A DNA stretch of 50,354 nucleotides from CAIQJJ01 sp964606085 (GTDB lineage Bacteria > Chloroflexota > Anaerolineae > Anaerolineales > UBA4823), in the NCBI GenBank assembly GCA_964606085.1, contig CAZSFD010000033.1, positions 1 through 50,354 of the forward strand, read 5' to 3'. How positions within the stretch are numbered: position 1 is the first letter of the stretch; every line of letters starts with the position of its first letter. Below are positions 25,450-33,977 of the stretch, in pieces. The notes under the pieces are model-generated. The model was not told where the DNA came from. It did no database searches and saw nothing but the letters and a program-made list of their open reading frames with translations. The position numbers were made by a program, and so were the translations under genes.

Positions 25450-26882
25450 TTCTGGCTGACAATCATGGCATGAATAGATTTCAACGATGCTTCGGCGTCT
25501 GCCGAGGCCACCACCAGGCTGATCGAAACTTCCGACGACCCCTGGGCAATGGCGATCACGTTGATCTGCCCGGCGCCCAGGGCCGCAAACACGCGCCCCG
25601 CCACGCCGGGCGTTTCGCGCATCCCCTCGCCCACCACCGTCACAATCGCCACTTCTTCGGTAGCCCAGATGCGGTCAATATCGTGGTCGGCCAGTTCGGT
25701 GGCAAAGACTTTCTCCAGCGCAGCGATCACGCTGTCGGCCATATTGGCCGGCACCGAGAAACAGATTGACTGCTCCGAAGAAGCCTGCGTGATCAACGGC
25801 ACGCTTGTCCCCGTCGAAGCCACTGCCGCGAACGTGCGCGCCGCCACGCCTGGCACGCCCAGCATCCCACGCCCTTCCACCGTCACCAAACGCTGGCTGC
25901 GAATGAGCGATACGGCCTTCAACACATCGTCGCCATTCTTCTTACCGCCCGGCGTTTTCTGCGTCAACAGGCGTGTCCCTGGGTGAGAGGGGTTGAACGT
26001 GTTGCAGATGCGCAGGCCCACGCCGGCATCCACCACCGGGCGGATCGCCTTGGGGTGCGGTTTCTTGCCGCCAAAATAGACCAGTTCCGAAAGCTCGCGA
26101 TAACTCAGGGTGGGAATGGTGCGGGCCTCTGGCACGGCGCGCGGGTCCGCGCTCATCACCCCGTTCACATCCGTCCAAATCCACACTTCGCTGGCCGGCA
26201 GCACTGCCCCCACGATGGCCGCCGAAAAGTCAGAGCCATCGCGCCCGAGGGTGGTGATCACGCCTTCGGGCGTTGCTCCAATGAAGCCCGTGACGACCGG
26301 GATTTTGCCCGCTTCGAGCAGCGGCAGGATCAGCGCGCGGGTCTTGAGCGTGGTGGCGGGGAAATTGGGGTGAGCGTTTTGGAAGCGGCTGTCGGTGACG
26401 ATACAGTGCTGCGTTTCCACGTATTCGGCCAGCGAGCCGGTGTTGCTCAGCGCCCCGGCCAGCAGGCGTACGCTCATCCGCTCACCGAGCGAAGCCACGG
26501 CATCCAGCGCTCGCGGCGTGGCCTCGCCCAAGATGGAAATGGCATGGCACAGGTTGGCAAACTCACCAATCAACTCATCCACTTCGGCCTGGGTTTGCGC
26601 CCGCAGGTCTTCGATCAACTCTTCGATAATGGCATCGTGCAGGCCGCGCAGTTTCTCCACCGTTTCGGGCAGTTTGGCGGTATCGCCACGCGCCGCCTGG
26701 GCCGCGCCATCGAGCAGCAAATTGGTGACGCCCGCCAACGCCGAAACGACCACGACCACACGCGGCCATTCTTTCTGGGTTTCATGGATAATGTCCATTA
26801 CACTGAGCATAGCCTGTGGCGTGGCCACCGACGAGCCGCCAAATTTCATCACAACCGTTTTCTGGGGGGGGATTTCGTTCAT
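25446..26882 (-). CDS. lysC: aspartate kinase
   Basis: First step of the Lys/Thr/Met pathway, phosphorylating aspartate. 478 residues: the amino-acid kinase domain begins VVMKFGGSSVATPQAM and contains GRDGSDFSAAIVG and the WTDVNGVMSADPR segment. Two ACT domains follow (about 330-478), the usual site of feedback inhibition by Lys or Thr. ATG 26882 follows AGGAGAAG; an in-frame start 30 bp upstream lacks support. It could equally be named thrA-type aspartokinase, but no homoserine dehydrogenase domain is fused. First structural gene after the Thr leader. Confidence 0.95.
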   Translation of the reverse strand: MNEIPPQKTVVMKFGGSSVATPQAMLSVMDIIHETQKEWPRVVVVVSALAGVTNLLLDGAAQAARGDTAKLPETVEKLRGLHDAIIEELIEDLRAQTQAEVDELIGEFANLCHAISILGEATPRALDAVASLGERMSVRLLAGALSNTGSLAEYVETQHCIVTDSRFQNAHPNFPATTLKTRALILPLLEAGKIPVVTGFIGATPEGVITTLGRDGSDFSAAIVGAVLPASEVWIWTDVNGVMSADPRAVPEARTIPTLSYRELSELVYFGGKKPHPKAIRPVVDAGVGLRICNTFNPSHPGTRLLTQKTPGGKKNGDDVLKAVSLIRSQRLVTVEGRGMLGVPGVAARTFAAVASTGTSVPLITQASSEQSICFSVPANMADSVIAALEKVFATELADHDIDRIWATEEVAIVTVVGEGMRETPGVAGRVFAALGAGQINVIAIAQGSSEVSISLVVASADAEASLKSIHAMIVSQK

Positions 26883-26910
26883 GGTTCTTCTCCTGGCGAA
26901 TGGTTTGGAC

Positions 26911-26943
26911 ACAAAAAACGCTCCGCTTGTGGGGCGGAGCGTT
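26911..26943 (-). terminator. thr attenuator: intrinsic terminator
   Basis: Minus-strand hairpin with a 10-bp stem (26934-26943 with 26917-26926), a 7-nt loop and a TTTTTTGTG tail. It lies 19 nt after the stop of the threonine-rich peptide and 28 nt before the lysC start, upstream of the lysC ribosome site. Confidence 0.88.
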
Positions 26944-26992
26944 GCGTTTCAGGTTCTCAGCTTTAGCGGGCTTCCAACGACCAACGCCCCAC
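26929..26992 (-). promoter_or_regulatory. thr antiterminator pairing (26985-26992 with 26929-26936)
   Basis: Minus-strand GTGGGGCG (26992 to 26985), lying in the GTG-GGG-CGT codons of the leader peptide, is the exact complement of CGCCCCAC (26936 to 26929), part of the terminator's 5' arm and loop. Pairing would open the terminator when a ribosome stalls at the Thr codons upstream. Same geometry as the ilv leader at 3.2 kb. Confidence 0.75.
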
Positions 26993-27049
26993 GGGGGCAT
27001 CCGGGGTGGTGGTGGAAGTCATGGTAGTACCGCCAAAGGATGTTTTCAT
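26963..27049 (-). CDS. thr leader peptide, 28 residues, seven threonines
   Basis: Starts ATG 27049 and ends TAA 26963-26965. Seven of 28 residues are Thr, five of them at positions 8, 9, 13, 14 and 15, with T11 between; an internal ATG at 27022 begins MTSTTTPDAP. It has no Shine-Dalgarno but a -10 hexamer eight bases upstream, so a leaderless message is expected. It precedes a terminator and then lysC-thrH. By analogy with ThrL it should sense charged threonyl-tRNA. Whether translation begins at 27049 or 27022 is open; both keep the Thr cluster. Confidence 0.82.
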   Translation of the reverse strand: MKTSFGGTTMTSTTTPDAPVGRWSLEAR

Positions 27050-27057
27050 CGTCGGCA

Positions 27058-27086
27058 ACTATATCAGCCGCAAATGTTCCGGTCAA
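27058..27086 (-). promoter_or_regulatory. promoter of the thr leader-lysC-thrH unit
   Basis: Minus strand: TTGACC (27081-27086), a 17-bp spacer, and TATAGT (27058-27063) with a TGA extension. Predicted transcription begins at or next to ATG 27049. The -35 hexamer is the same as in the tRNA-Leu promoter at 30.03 kb. Confidence 0.8.
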
Positions 27087-27139
27087 GTGGCGAAAACCAC
27101 AACAAGCGCGGCGGGATCGTTGTTGAAAGTGCCAATAGC

Positions 27140-28912
27140 TTATCCAACCGGCAGCGCTTCCAGTTGATCAACCCAGCGGGCGATGACATCGAAGCCGCCC
27201 TGCCAAAATTCCGCGCTGCGGATGTTGATGCCAGCCTGGGCGAGGATTTTTTCAGGCGCTTCGCTGCCGCCTGCCGCCAAAATGCGCAAATAACGCGGCT
27301 TGAACGATTCGCCCTCCGCTTTGAACTGCTGATACAACGACAGCACCAGCAGTTGCCCGAAGGCGTAGGCGTAGACATAGAAGGGCGTATGATAAATGTG
27401 GGGGATCGAAACCCACTCCCAGCGGAACTCATCGCTCACTTCGACCGCCTCGCCAAATTGCTCGGCCAGGTTTTTCAGGTAGGCTGCGGCCAGGTCATCT
27501 ACGGCGGCGCCATTTTGCACCAGTTCATGCGCTTCGCGCTCGAAGATGGCAAAGTAGGCCTGGCGCAGGATTGTGGCATAGGCATCATCCACCTGGCGGA
27601 AGATCAGGTCGCGGCGCACGGTTTTGTCGCTTTCTTCGGCCAACAGGCGGTCTACCAGCATCATCTCGCCAAATGTGGAGGCGGTTTCGGCCAATGGCAG
27701 CGAGGAATGGAAGGTATAAATCGTATGCTCTGAAGCCAGCATGGCATGGATGGCGTGGCCCAACTCATGCGCCATCGTCGCCACATCATCGGCGCGGCCC
27801 TGGTAGTTGAGATGCACCCAGGGGGTCAGGTCGGGGCCAACACTCCAGCAGAATGCGCCGCTGCGTTTGCCTTTGCGCACCTCGCTGTCGAGATGATTTT
27901 CCTCGAACACCTGGCGGGCCAACGCCCCCACCGTAGGGCTGAAGTGCGTGAACGAATCCAACACCATGTCGGCGGCGACATCGAAAGGATAGGCTTTTTC
28001 GGCCTGGGCCACCGGGGCATATACATCGTAACGCCGCAGGCGTTCGACGCCCAACCAGCGCGCCTTCAGGCGAAAATAGCGCTGAAAAACCGCCGCGTTG
28101 TGGCGCGAGACGCTCAGCAGCGTATCCACCACTTCGTCGGGAATGTCGTTGCCCAGGTTGCGCACGGCAATCGGGCTGGCAAAATGGCGCAGGTCTATGT
28201 TCTCATTGCGCCAATCGCGTACCAGGGTCTGGTACATCAGGCCGAGGAGATTGCCATCTTCGCCGTAGACGCGGTAGAGTTCCTGGTAGGCGGCGGCGCG
28301 CAGGGCCGGGTCGGCGTGGCGGGCGTAGACCATCAGCTCGCCGCGGGTCAACTCGCGGGTTTCGCCATCTACGGTGAGTTTGAAGGCGTAGCGGTTGGTG
28401 ATGGCATCATACAGGTTTTGCAGGGCTTGTGCGCCGGTAACGTCTTTGATGTTGATGATCTTCTCTTCGGGTTCGGTCAACGTGTGGGGCTTGAACAGGC
28501 GCATGGCCTCCAGCCAGTAGCGATAATCGCCAGACACGGCCAGCAGGCGTTCGGCGTTGGCATTGTCCAGGTCTTTCCACCATAGGCTGAAGAACAGGGT
28601 GCGGTTTTGCAAGTGGGCCATCTTCTGTTCGATGCCGCCCATGAAGGTTTGAATGGCCTGATCTTGGGTATTGGCTGAAAAAGAAAGCCCCGCAAAAGCA
28701 TAAACACGATAGGCCATGCGGGTGAGGTCGTCCTGGCGTTGCAACAGGTTGCAGAAGGTTTCTGATGAAATGTCGGTTGTCAATTGCGGGCGCAACGCCT
28801 CGAAGTCGGCCACCTGCTGATCGAGGTCTTTGAGGGCGGCTTCCATTTCGGGCGCCGTGTGCGAGGGGAAAAGGTCGCCAAGCGACCAGGGGGATGGGGT
28901 GTAAGATTTCAT
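27140..28912 (-). CDS. pepF: oligoendopeptidase F (M3 family metallopeptidase)
   Basis: 590 residues. The zinc motif HELGHAIH sits in MAHELGHAIHAML, with the downstream glutamate ligand in AETASTFGEMM. The N-terminal helical half matches the PepF/M3B family, which degrades peptides of roughly 7-17 residues in the cytoplasm. ATG 28912 (MKSYTPSPWSLGDLF) begins the conserved region; no good Shine-Dalgarno is present. It lies 19 bp after ychF on the same strand and is probably translated from the same message. Confidence 0.93.
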   Translation of the reverse strand: MKSYTPSPWSLGDLFPSHTAPEMEAALKDLDQQVADFEALRPQLTTDISSETFCNLLQRQDDLTRMAYRVYAFAGLSFSANTQDQAIQTFMGGIEQKMAHLQNRTLFFSLWWKDLDNANAERLLAVSGDYRYWLEAMRLFKPHTLTEPEEKIINIKDVTGAQALQNLYDAITNRYAFKLTVDGETRELTRGELMVYARHADPALRAAAYQELYRVYGEDGNLLGLMYQTLVRDWRNENIDLRHFASPIAVRNLGNDIPDEVVDTLLSVSRHNAAVFQRYFRLKARWLGVERLRRYDVYAPVAQAEKAYPFDVAADMVLDSFTHFSPTVGALARQVFEENHLDSEVRKGKRSGAFCWSVGPDLTPWVHLNYQGRADDVATMAHELGHAIHAMLASEHTIYTFHSSLPLAETASTFGEMMLVDRLLAEESDKTVRRDLIFRQVDDAYATILRQAYFAIFEREAHELVQNGAAVDDLAAAYLKNLAEQFGEAVEVSDEFRWEWVSIPHIYHTPFYVYAYAFGQLLVLSLYQQFKAEGESFKPRYLRILAAGGSEAPEKILAQAGINIRSAEFWQGGFDVIARWVDQLEALPVG

Positions 28913-28931
28913 AAAATTGGTTGGTGGGGAA

Positions 28932-29996
28932 TTACAGGTTGAAACGGATATGAACGATGTCGCCATCTTTGACAATGTATTCTTTGCCTTCCAGGCGCAG
29001 CTTACCTTTGCCGCGTGCTTCGGCCATGCCGCCCAACGCCACCAGGTCATCATAAGCGACCGTTTCGGCGCGGATGAAGCCTTTCGCCAGGTCGGAGTGG
29101 ATCGCCCCGGCAGCTTCAATGGCGGTGGCGCCGCGGTTTACCGTCCAGGCGCGCACTTCGTCTTCGCCCACGGTGAAAAACGATTGCAAGCCAAGCAGGT
29201 CATACGACAGACCAATGACGCGGTTAAGGCCCAGTTCGCTGATGCCGTATTCTTCCATGAACATTTGCGCATCATCGGGCGGCAATTGGGCGATGTCCAT
29301 TTCGAGCTTGCCTTGCAAGGCCACCAGGCTGCTGCGCGGCTGGGCATACGTCAGTGTTGGGGCGGACTGCCCGTCGGCCAGGTTCAGCACGAGCAGCATC
29401 GGTTTGAGCGTCAGAAAGCCAAAGCCAGCCAGTGATTTTACTTCTTCGGATGAAAGCTCCAGTTCGCGCAGGGGGTGATCGGCTTCGAGGTGGGCTTTGA
29501 AGCGCTCGAAGAGGGCGAGTTCGCGGTCAATGACGGCTTTGTCGCGCCCGCCGCCTTTCTTGCGTTCTTCGGCCAGGCGTTCCAGTTTCCGTTCGACGGC
29601 GATCAGGTCGTTGAGCAGCAGTTCGGCATCCATGGCGGCCACGTCACGGGCGGGGTCTATGCTGCCGGAAGGATGCGGCACGCTGGGGTCATCAAAGCAG
29701 CGTACCACGTTGAGGAAGCCATCCATTTGGGTAAGCTGGTTGAGCAGGGCCCCGGCGATATTGCTCGACCCGCCTTCCAGCCCGGCGATGTCGGCGTAGG
29801 TAACCTTGGCGTAAATGGTTTTGCGCGGCTTGAACATGGCCGAAAGGGTGTCTACGCGGGGGTCTGGCACATCTACCACGCCAGTGTGTACCTCGAACCG
29901 TCCGCCGCTGGTGGCGATGGGCTGATTGCCGCGTGTGAGGGCGTTGAAAATGGTGGTTTTGCCTGCCTGGGGTAAGCCAATGATGCCTAGTTTCAT
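28932..29996 (-). CDS. ychF: Obg-like ATPase YchF
   Basis: 355 residues. The P-loop is GLPQAGKTT, followed by DIAGLEGGSSNIAG (switch II region) and the altered G4 motif VLNLADG that makes this GTPase-family member an ATPase. The C-terminal TGS domain ends EYIVKDGDIVHIRFNL. YchF binds ribosomes and affects translation and stress responses. ATG 29996 starts exactly at the conserved MKLGIIGLP; AAGGAAAA lies about 12 nt upstream. Confidence 0.95.
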   Translation of the reverse strand: MKLGIIGLPQAGKTTIFNALTRGNQPIATSGGRFEVHTGVVDVPDPRVDTLSAMFKPRKTIYAKVTYADIAGLEGGSSNIAGALLNQLTQMDGFLNVVRCFDDPSVPHPSGSIDPARDVAAMDAELLLNDLIAVERKLERLAEERKKGGGRDKAVIDRELALFERFKAHLEADHPLRELELSSEEVKSLAGFGFLTLKPMLLVLNLADGQSAPTLTYAQPRSSLVALQGKLEMDIAQLPPDDAQMFMEEYGISELGLNRVIGLSYDLLGLQSFFTVGEDEVRAWTVNRGATAIEAAGAIHSDLAKGFIRAETVAYDDLVALGGMAEARGKGKLRLEGKEYIVKDGDIVHIRFNL

Positions 29997-30032
29997 GTTT
30001 GATCGGTTTTCCTTATTCTGATTTTTCGCGCC

Positions 30033-30061
30033 TTGACCCGCTGGCGTTCTTTGATTATACT
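30033..30061 (+). promoter_or_regulatory. tRNA-Leu promoter
   Basis: TTGACC (30033-30038), a 17-bp spacer, and TATACT (30056-30061), 25 bp before the tRNA. A clean sigma-70-type promoter. Confidence 0.85.
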
Positions 30062-30086
30062 CTACGCCCGACACGCTCAATAGATT

Positions 30087-30170
30087 GCCGAAGTGGCGGA
30101 ACTGGCAGACGCGCGCGACTCAAAATCGCGTTCCCGGAAGGGAGTGTGGGTTCGATTCCCTCCTTCGGCA
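30087..30170 (+). tRNA. tRNA-Leu(CAA)
   Basis: Acceptor arms GCCGAAG and CTTCGGC (30087-30093 with 30163-30169) and discriminator A at 30170. The anticodon stem CGCGA/TCGCG holds loop CTCAAAA, so the anticodon is CAA. A long variable arm is present (CCCGGAAGGGAG region) as expected for tRNA-Leu, and the T arm contains GGTTCGATTCC. The 3' CCA is not encoded. Confidence 0.97.
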
Positions 30171-30171
30171 C

Positions 30172-30199
30172 AAAGCCCCCCTGATTGGAGGGCTTTTTT
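30172..30199 (+). terminator. terminator after tRNA-Leu
   Basis: AAAGCCCCCC / GGAGGGCTTT stem with one mismatch and a TTTTTT tail on the plus strand. Confidence 0.8.
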
Positions 30200-30276
30200 G
30201 TTGTACCGAGATGGCCGTTCGATCATATAATAGGAGTATCTCTTTACCCGAATTTTATTTCGTTATGGAGGCCACT

Positions 30277-31575
30277 ATGCCATCTACCAGCGACATTTTG
30301 AGTGTGATCTTGGGGGGCGGACGCGGGGCAAGGCTTTATCCGCTGACACGTGAACGCGCCAAACCGGCGGTGCCGATTGCGGGAAAATATCGCCTGATTG
30401 ATATTCCGATCAGCAATTGCATCAATTCGGGGATCAATCGCATTGCTGTGCTGACCCAGTTTAACTCCGTTTCGTTACATCGTCATATTGCTCGAACGTA
30501 TGTCTTCGACACATTCCATCCTGGTTGGGTGCAAATTTTGGCCGCCGAACAAACCCCACAAAGTGAGGATTGGTACCAGGGCAATGCCGATGCGGTGCGG
30601 AAGCACCTGATCGACATTCAATCTTCGGGTGCAAAATATGTGCTGATCCTGGCGGGCGATCATCTCTATCGCATGGATTACTGTCAGATGGCTGAATTTC
30701 ACTGGGACCACCAGGCCGATGTGACCGTGGCCGTGCAGCCCGTTCTGAAAGACCAGACCTTCCGTTTTGGCGTTGTCAAACGCGCCGCAGATTTTCGCAT
30801 CTCTGACTTCGTTGAGAAGCCGACAGACCCGGAGGTGTTGGCGAAATTTGTCAGCCGCGATGATGAAGCGCGCCCATACCTGGGTTCGATGGGCATTTAC
30901 CTGTTCAAAACCAAAATTTTGATTGATTTGCTGGCCTCTACCAACGATGATGATTTTGGCAACGACGTGATCCCCAAGGCCATTCACACACACGAAGTCT
31001 ACGGCTTCGACTTCGATGGCTATTGGGAAGACATCGGCACGGTGCGCTCGTTTTACGAAACGAATTTGAGCCTCACCCGCCCCGATTCCCCCTTCGATTT
31101 TCACGACCCGGTGCGCCCCATCTACACCCATGCCCGCTTCTTGCCCAGTTCGATCATTCATGGCGCAAAATTGAATAACGTGATGCTCAGTGAAGGGTGT
31201 AAGGTAGGTAAGTGTGATGTGCGCGATTCAATTGTCGGATTGCGCAGTTATATTGCCGATGGCGTGAAGATGAGCAATACGATTTTGATGGGTGCAGATT
31301 ATTACGATCCCAACGATCTGCCGCCTCCCGAGGGGATGCCGCTGGGCATCGGCGAAGGCTGCCAGATCGAGGGCGCAATTATTGATAAAAATGTGCGCAT
31401 TGGCGCTGGCGTGATGATCAAATCCTTCCCGCGCGGCACGGAGATTGATTGTGAAAAATATGTGGTACGCGATGGCATCGTGGTCATCCCCAAGCACACT
31501 GTCCTCGCTCCCGGAACCGTGATCACCCCCGAAAAGCTGCCGAATTGCTGCGATGAAGAAACGGAAGAGCAGTAG
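30277..31575 (+). CDS. glgC: glucose-1-phosphate adenylyltransferase
   Basis: Makes ADP-glucose for glycogen synthesis. 432 residues: nucleotide-binding ILGGGRGARLYPLTRERAKP, the GKYRLIDIPISNCINSG block, ILAGDHLYRMDY and FVEKP-type segments of the catalytic domain, then a left-handed beta-helix C-terminus (SIIHGAKLNNVMLSEGCKVG). ATG 30277 follows GGAGG. TATAAT at 30226-30231 is a likely -10. No other glycogen gene is adjacent. Confidence 0.95.
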   Translation: MPSTSDILSVILGGGRGARLYPLTRERAKPAVPIAGKYRLIDIPISNCINSGINRIAVLTQFNSVSLHRHIARTYVFDTFHPGWVQILAAEQTPQSEDWYQGNADAVRKHLIDIQSSGAKYVLILAGDHLYRMDYCQMAEFHWDHQADVTVAVQPVLKDQTFRFGVVKRAADFRISDFVEKPTDPEVLAKFVSRDDEARPYLGSMGIYLFKTKILIDLLASTNDDDFGNDVIPKAIHTHEVYGFDFDGYWEDIGTVRSFYETNLSLTRPDSPFDFHDPVRPIYTHARFLPSSIIHGAKLNNVMLSEGCKVGKCDVRDSIVGLRSYIADGVKMSNTILMGADYYDPNDLPPPEGMPLGIGEGCQIEGAIIDKNVRIGAGVMIKSFPRGTEIDCEKYVVRDGIVVIPKHTVLAPGTVITPEKLPNCCDEETEEQ

Positions 31576-31578
31576 GCA

Positions 31579-32097
31579 ATGTCTTCGCCACTGACGCCAA
31601 CTGCACACCGCATCCGCTTGATCCTTGCCACCTGCCTCGGCCTGGCCGGGGCAGTGGCTTTTATCATCCTATATTGGCTCTTTAGCGGCAGTCTGGAAGA
31701 TATTGAAACGGTGTTTGCCGGGGGCGTATTTCTGTTGATTTTAGTGGGGATCGCCTGGCTGGCGCGCAAAGAACGGGTGAAGCTGGCGGCCTGGTTATTG
31801 GTGTCGTTATTGGTTGCGTTGATCACTGCCGACATCGCCAGTTATGGTATTGTCACGCCAGCCGCAGCGGCGTATGTGATCCCCATTTTGCTGGCCGCGT
31901 TTTGCCTGGGGCTGTGGGCTGCCCTGGGCGTGGCCGTTTTTGCCACGGCCGCGGCCTGGGTGGTCGCCTGGATGCAGGTTTCCGCCCAGCCCGCGGCAGA
32001 TATTTCACAATTGACGTTCAACGCCCCCATTTTAACCGTCATCCTTTGGGTGACCGCCTGGATGGCCGGGGAATGGGTACACACCGAATCCCACTAA
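31579..32097 (+). CDS. multi-helix membrane protein, sensor-module-like
   Basis: 172 residues with about five or six membrane helices, starting three bases after the glgC stop. The pattern (SGSLEDIETVFAGG, then VTPAAAAYVIPILLAAF and ISQLTFNAPILTVILW) resembles the membrane input half of some sensor kinases. It ends at residue 172 with no kinase, GGDEF or other output domain. It may be a free-standing sensor or a remnant of a longer gene. Function unknown. Confidence 0.7.
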   Translation: MSSPLTPTAHRIRLILATCLGLAGAVAFIILYWLFSGSLEDIETVFAGGVFLLILVGIAWLARKERVKLAAWLLVSLLVALITADIASYGIVTPAAAAYVIPILLAAFCLGLWAALGVAVFATAAAWVVAWMQVSAQPAADISQLTFNAPILTVILWVTAWMAGEWVHTESH

Positions 32098-32127
32098 TCG
32101 GCCAGTGGGGTGCTGTGCCAAACGACT

Positions 32128-32526
32128 TTATTCGATTAGGCGAGTTGACACGTTGAATTGTGGGGGATGCTCTAAGTGCTTCTTCACCGCGCACAGTTCA
32201 GCAGAACGGATCAGCGAGGGCAGGTATTTTTCTGGAAAACTCGGCGGGGCCTGGATTTCCAGGTCAATGGCACCAACCATGCCGGTTTGCGCGTCGCGAT
32301 GAACGCGTTGCACAATGCGAATCCCTTCTGTCGGCAGCCCGCGTTGTTTGCAAAACCCCACCACATAAATGCCAGCGCAAGCGCCAATGGATGAAAGGAA
32401 CAGGTCAAACGGCGTCGGTGCAGAACCTTCACCTCCGCCCATCACAGGCTGATCGGTTTTCACTGTAAATCCGTTGAAATGCACATCCACCTTTGCCCCA
32501 GCGGGGAAATCAACAATCATTTCCAT
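32128..32526 (-). CDS. OsmC-family peroxiredoxin-like protein
   Basis: 132 residues with the OsmC fold: PTPFDLFLSSIGACAGIYV and AELCAVKKHLE carry the two conserved cysteines that reduce organic hydroperoxides. AGGAG lies just upstream of ATG 32526, and an in-frame ATG two codons later is possible. Convergent with the membrane protein gene. Confidence 0.9.
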   Translation of the reverse strand: MEMIVDFPAGAKVDVHFNGFTVKTDQPVMGGGEGSAPTPFDLFLSSIGACAGIYVVGFCKQRGLPTEGIRIVQRVHRDAQTGMVGAIDLEIQAPPSFPEKYLPSLIRSAELCAVKKHLEHPPQFNVSTRLIE

Positions 32527-32888
32527 AACTCAATCGCTCCTGTCTGGTTATTGGTTGCTATCCTGGTCGAAACCAGGGATGATCAGGTTACCCAAGACCA
32601 ATTGTTTAGATGCAACTGCGTTAAAATCGTGGCAAAAAGTATCTCCTGCTTTCTCTGCCAGGATGCTTTGGCGATTTTTGGGTGGTGGCATTTTACCCTC
32701 AGCCAGGCGGAGAATTTGTTAGACGGCATGGTGATGGCTGTGCAATGGGCGGGCTTGCAAATCTGGGGATAGATTCAACAATTTTGGAATGCGGCGACCT
32801 TTTGTTTGAGATATAATCGTGTTGCGTCTGCTTGGTGCGGGCGTCATTTGGCGTTTCTTTTCGACCCAACTACATAAGGAGAAACCTG
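32527..32888. other. intergenic region without a supported gene
   Basis: 362 bp between the divergent osmC and coiled-coil genes. Short frames here have no start signals or recognisable content. It contains a small hairpin (CCTGGT-CGAA-ACCAGG near 32564-32579) and TATAAT at 32812-32817, a likely -10 for the downstream plus-strand gene. Confidence 0.6.
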
Positions 32889-33965
32889 ATGACCAGCAAC
32901 ACCACCCCCACTCCTGCCGAACAGCTTGCCAGTGATATTCAATCGCTCCAGCGTGACGTTAATTCATTGCAGAGCGAAGTCAAACTGAGCAGTCTGCGCG
33001 ACGCCGTGGAAGACCTGGATACTGCAATGACAGGTTTGAAGCAGCGAGTTAAAGACCTGCGTAGCCGGGGATATGCTTATGAAAAGGGGTTAGAAGATAA
33101 AGTCGCCGACATGATGCGGCGCTGGCAATCTTTGAAACCCTCTGTGCAAATGCAAATCAACCAACAAGCTGCCACCCTTGAAGCCTCGATGCGGACGGTT
33201 GAAACACAAATGGCGCAACTGGCGGCGAAATCGGCCAATGTGCCGTTGGGCCGCACTGCGTATAATCAGACAAAGACCACGGTTGAAAATTTGGAAAGTC
33301 GCACATCTGCTGCTGCTGGCACCATTCGCGGTATGTACGACTCGCTCGAAAACGAACAACGCCAACTCGACACGCACCTGGATCAGGTCGAGTGGATGCT
33401 GACCCAACTGGCCGAAGCCGCTTTTTCGCTGCTACCCACCGAAGCAGGCATCATGGCGGTGAAAGCGACCTGGCTACAAGATAACCGGGAAGACAAAGAT
33501 GATGCCAAGGGTGTGTTGTATTTGACCGATCAGCGCCTGATTTTCGAGCAAAAAGAAGAAGTGGCGACCAAAAAAGTGCTTTTCATTACAACGGAGCGCA
33601 AGAAGGTGCAAGAAGTGGATTTTGAAGTGCAGGTACCGTTGATTGAAAGCGTCAAAGCGACCAAACAAGGCATGTTCAAGAATGAAGATCATCTTGAATT
33701 GACCTTTGCCAGCGGCGCACCCATGCACGCCACATATTTTCATATTTTCGGCCAAGATTGCAATGAGTGGCAACGCCTGATCAACCAGGCGAAAAGCAAA
33801 GAATTTGATCAAAAGCGCGCCATTGAAATTGATCAAGAAGTGATCGAAAAAGTAAAATCTGCGCCAACCGAATGCCCCAGTTGTGGTGGGAAAATCACAC
33901 AGGTGGTGGCGCGTGGGATGGATAGTATCACCTGTCAGTATTGCGGTTCTGTCATTCGCCTCTAA
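32889..33965 (+). CDS. coiled-coil protein with PH/GRAM-like domain and C-terminal zinc ribbon
   Basis: 358 residues. Long heptad-rich helices (residues about 10-175) lead to a beta-rich middle domain (about 195-300; GVLYLTDQRLIFEQKEE resembles PH/GRAM-type domains). The C-terminal zinc ribbon has two pairs, CPSCGG and CQYCGS. AAGGAGAAA precedes the ATG. It is 12 bp upstream of a Ser/Thr kinase gene and surely co-transcribed, so it may be a substrate or scaffold of that kinase. Not a named family to my knowledge. Confidence 0.82.
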   Translation: MTSNTTPTPAEQLASDIQSLQRDVNSLQSEVKLSSLRDAVEDLDTAMTGLKQRVKDLRSRGYAYEKGLEDKVADMMRRWQSLKPSVQMQINQQAATLEASMRTVETQMAQLAAKSANVPLGRTAYNQTKTTVENLESRTSAAAGTIRGMYDSLENEQRQLDTHLDQVEWMLTQLAEAAFSLLPTEAGIMAVKATWLQDNREDKDDAKGVLYLTDQRLIFEQKEEVATKKVLFITTERKKVQEVDFEVQVPLIESVKATKQGMFKNEDHLELTFASGAPMHATYFHIFGQDCNEWQRLINQAKSKEFDQKRAIEIDQEVIEKVKSAPTECPSCGGKITQVVARGMDSITCQYCGSVIRL

Positions 33966-33977
33966 CAACGAGCTTTC

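Noticed and set aside
32479..32772. Short plus-strand frames in the gap upstream of the coiled-coil gene
   Set aside because: No ribosome site, no domain, and partial overlap with osmC on the other strand.
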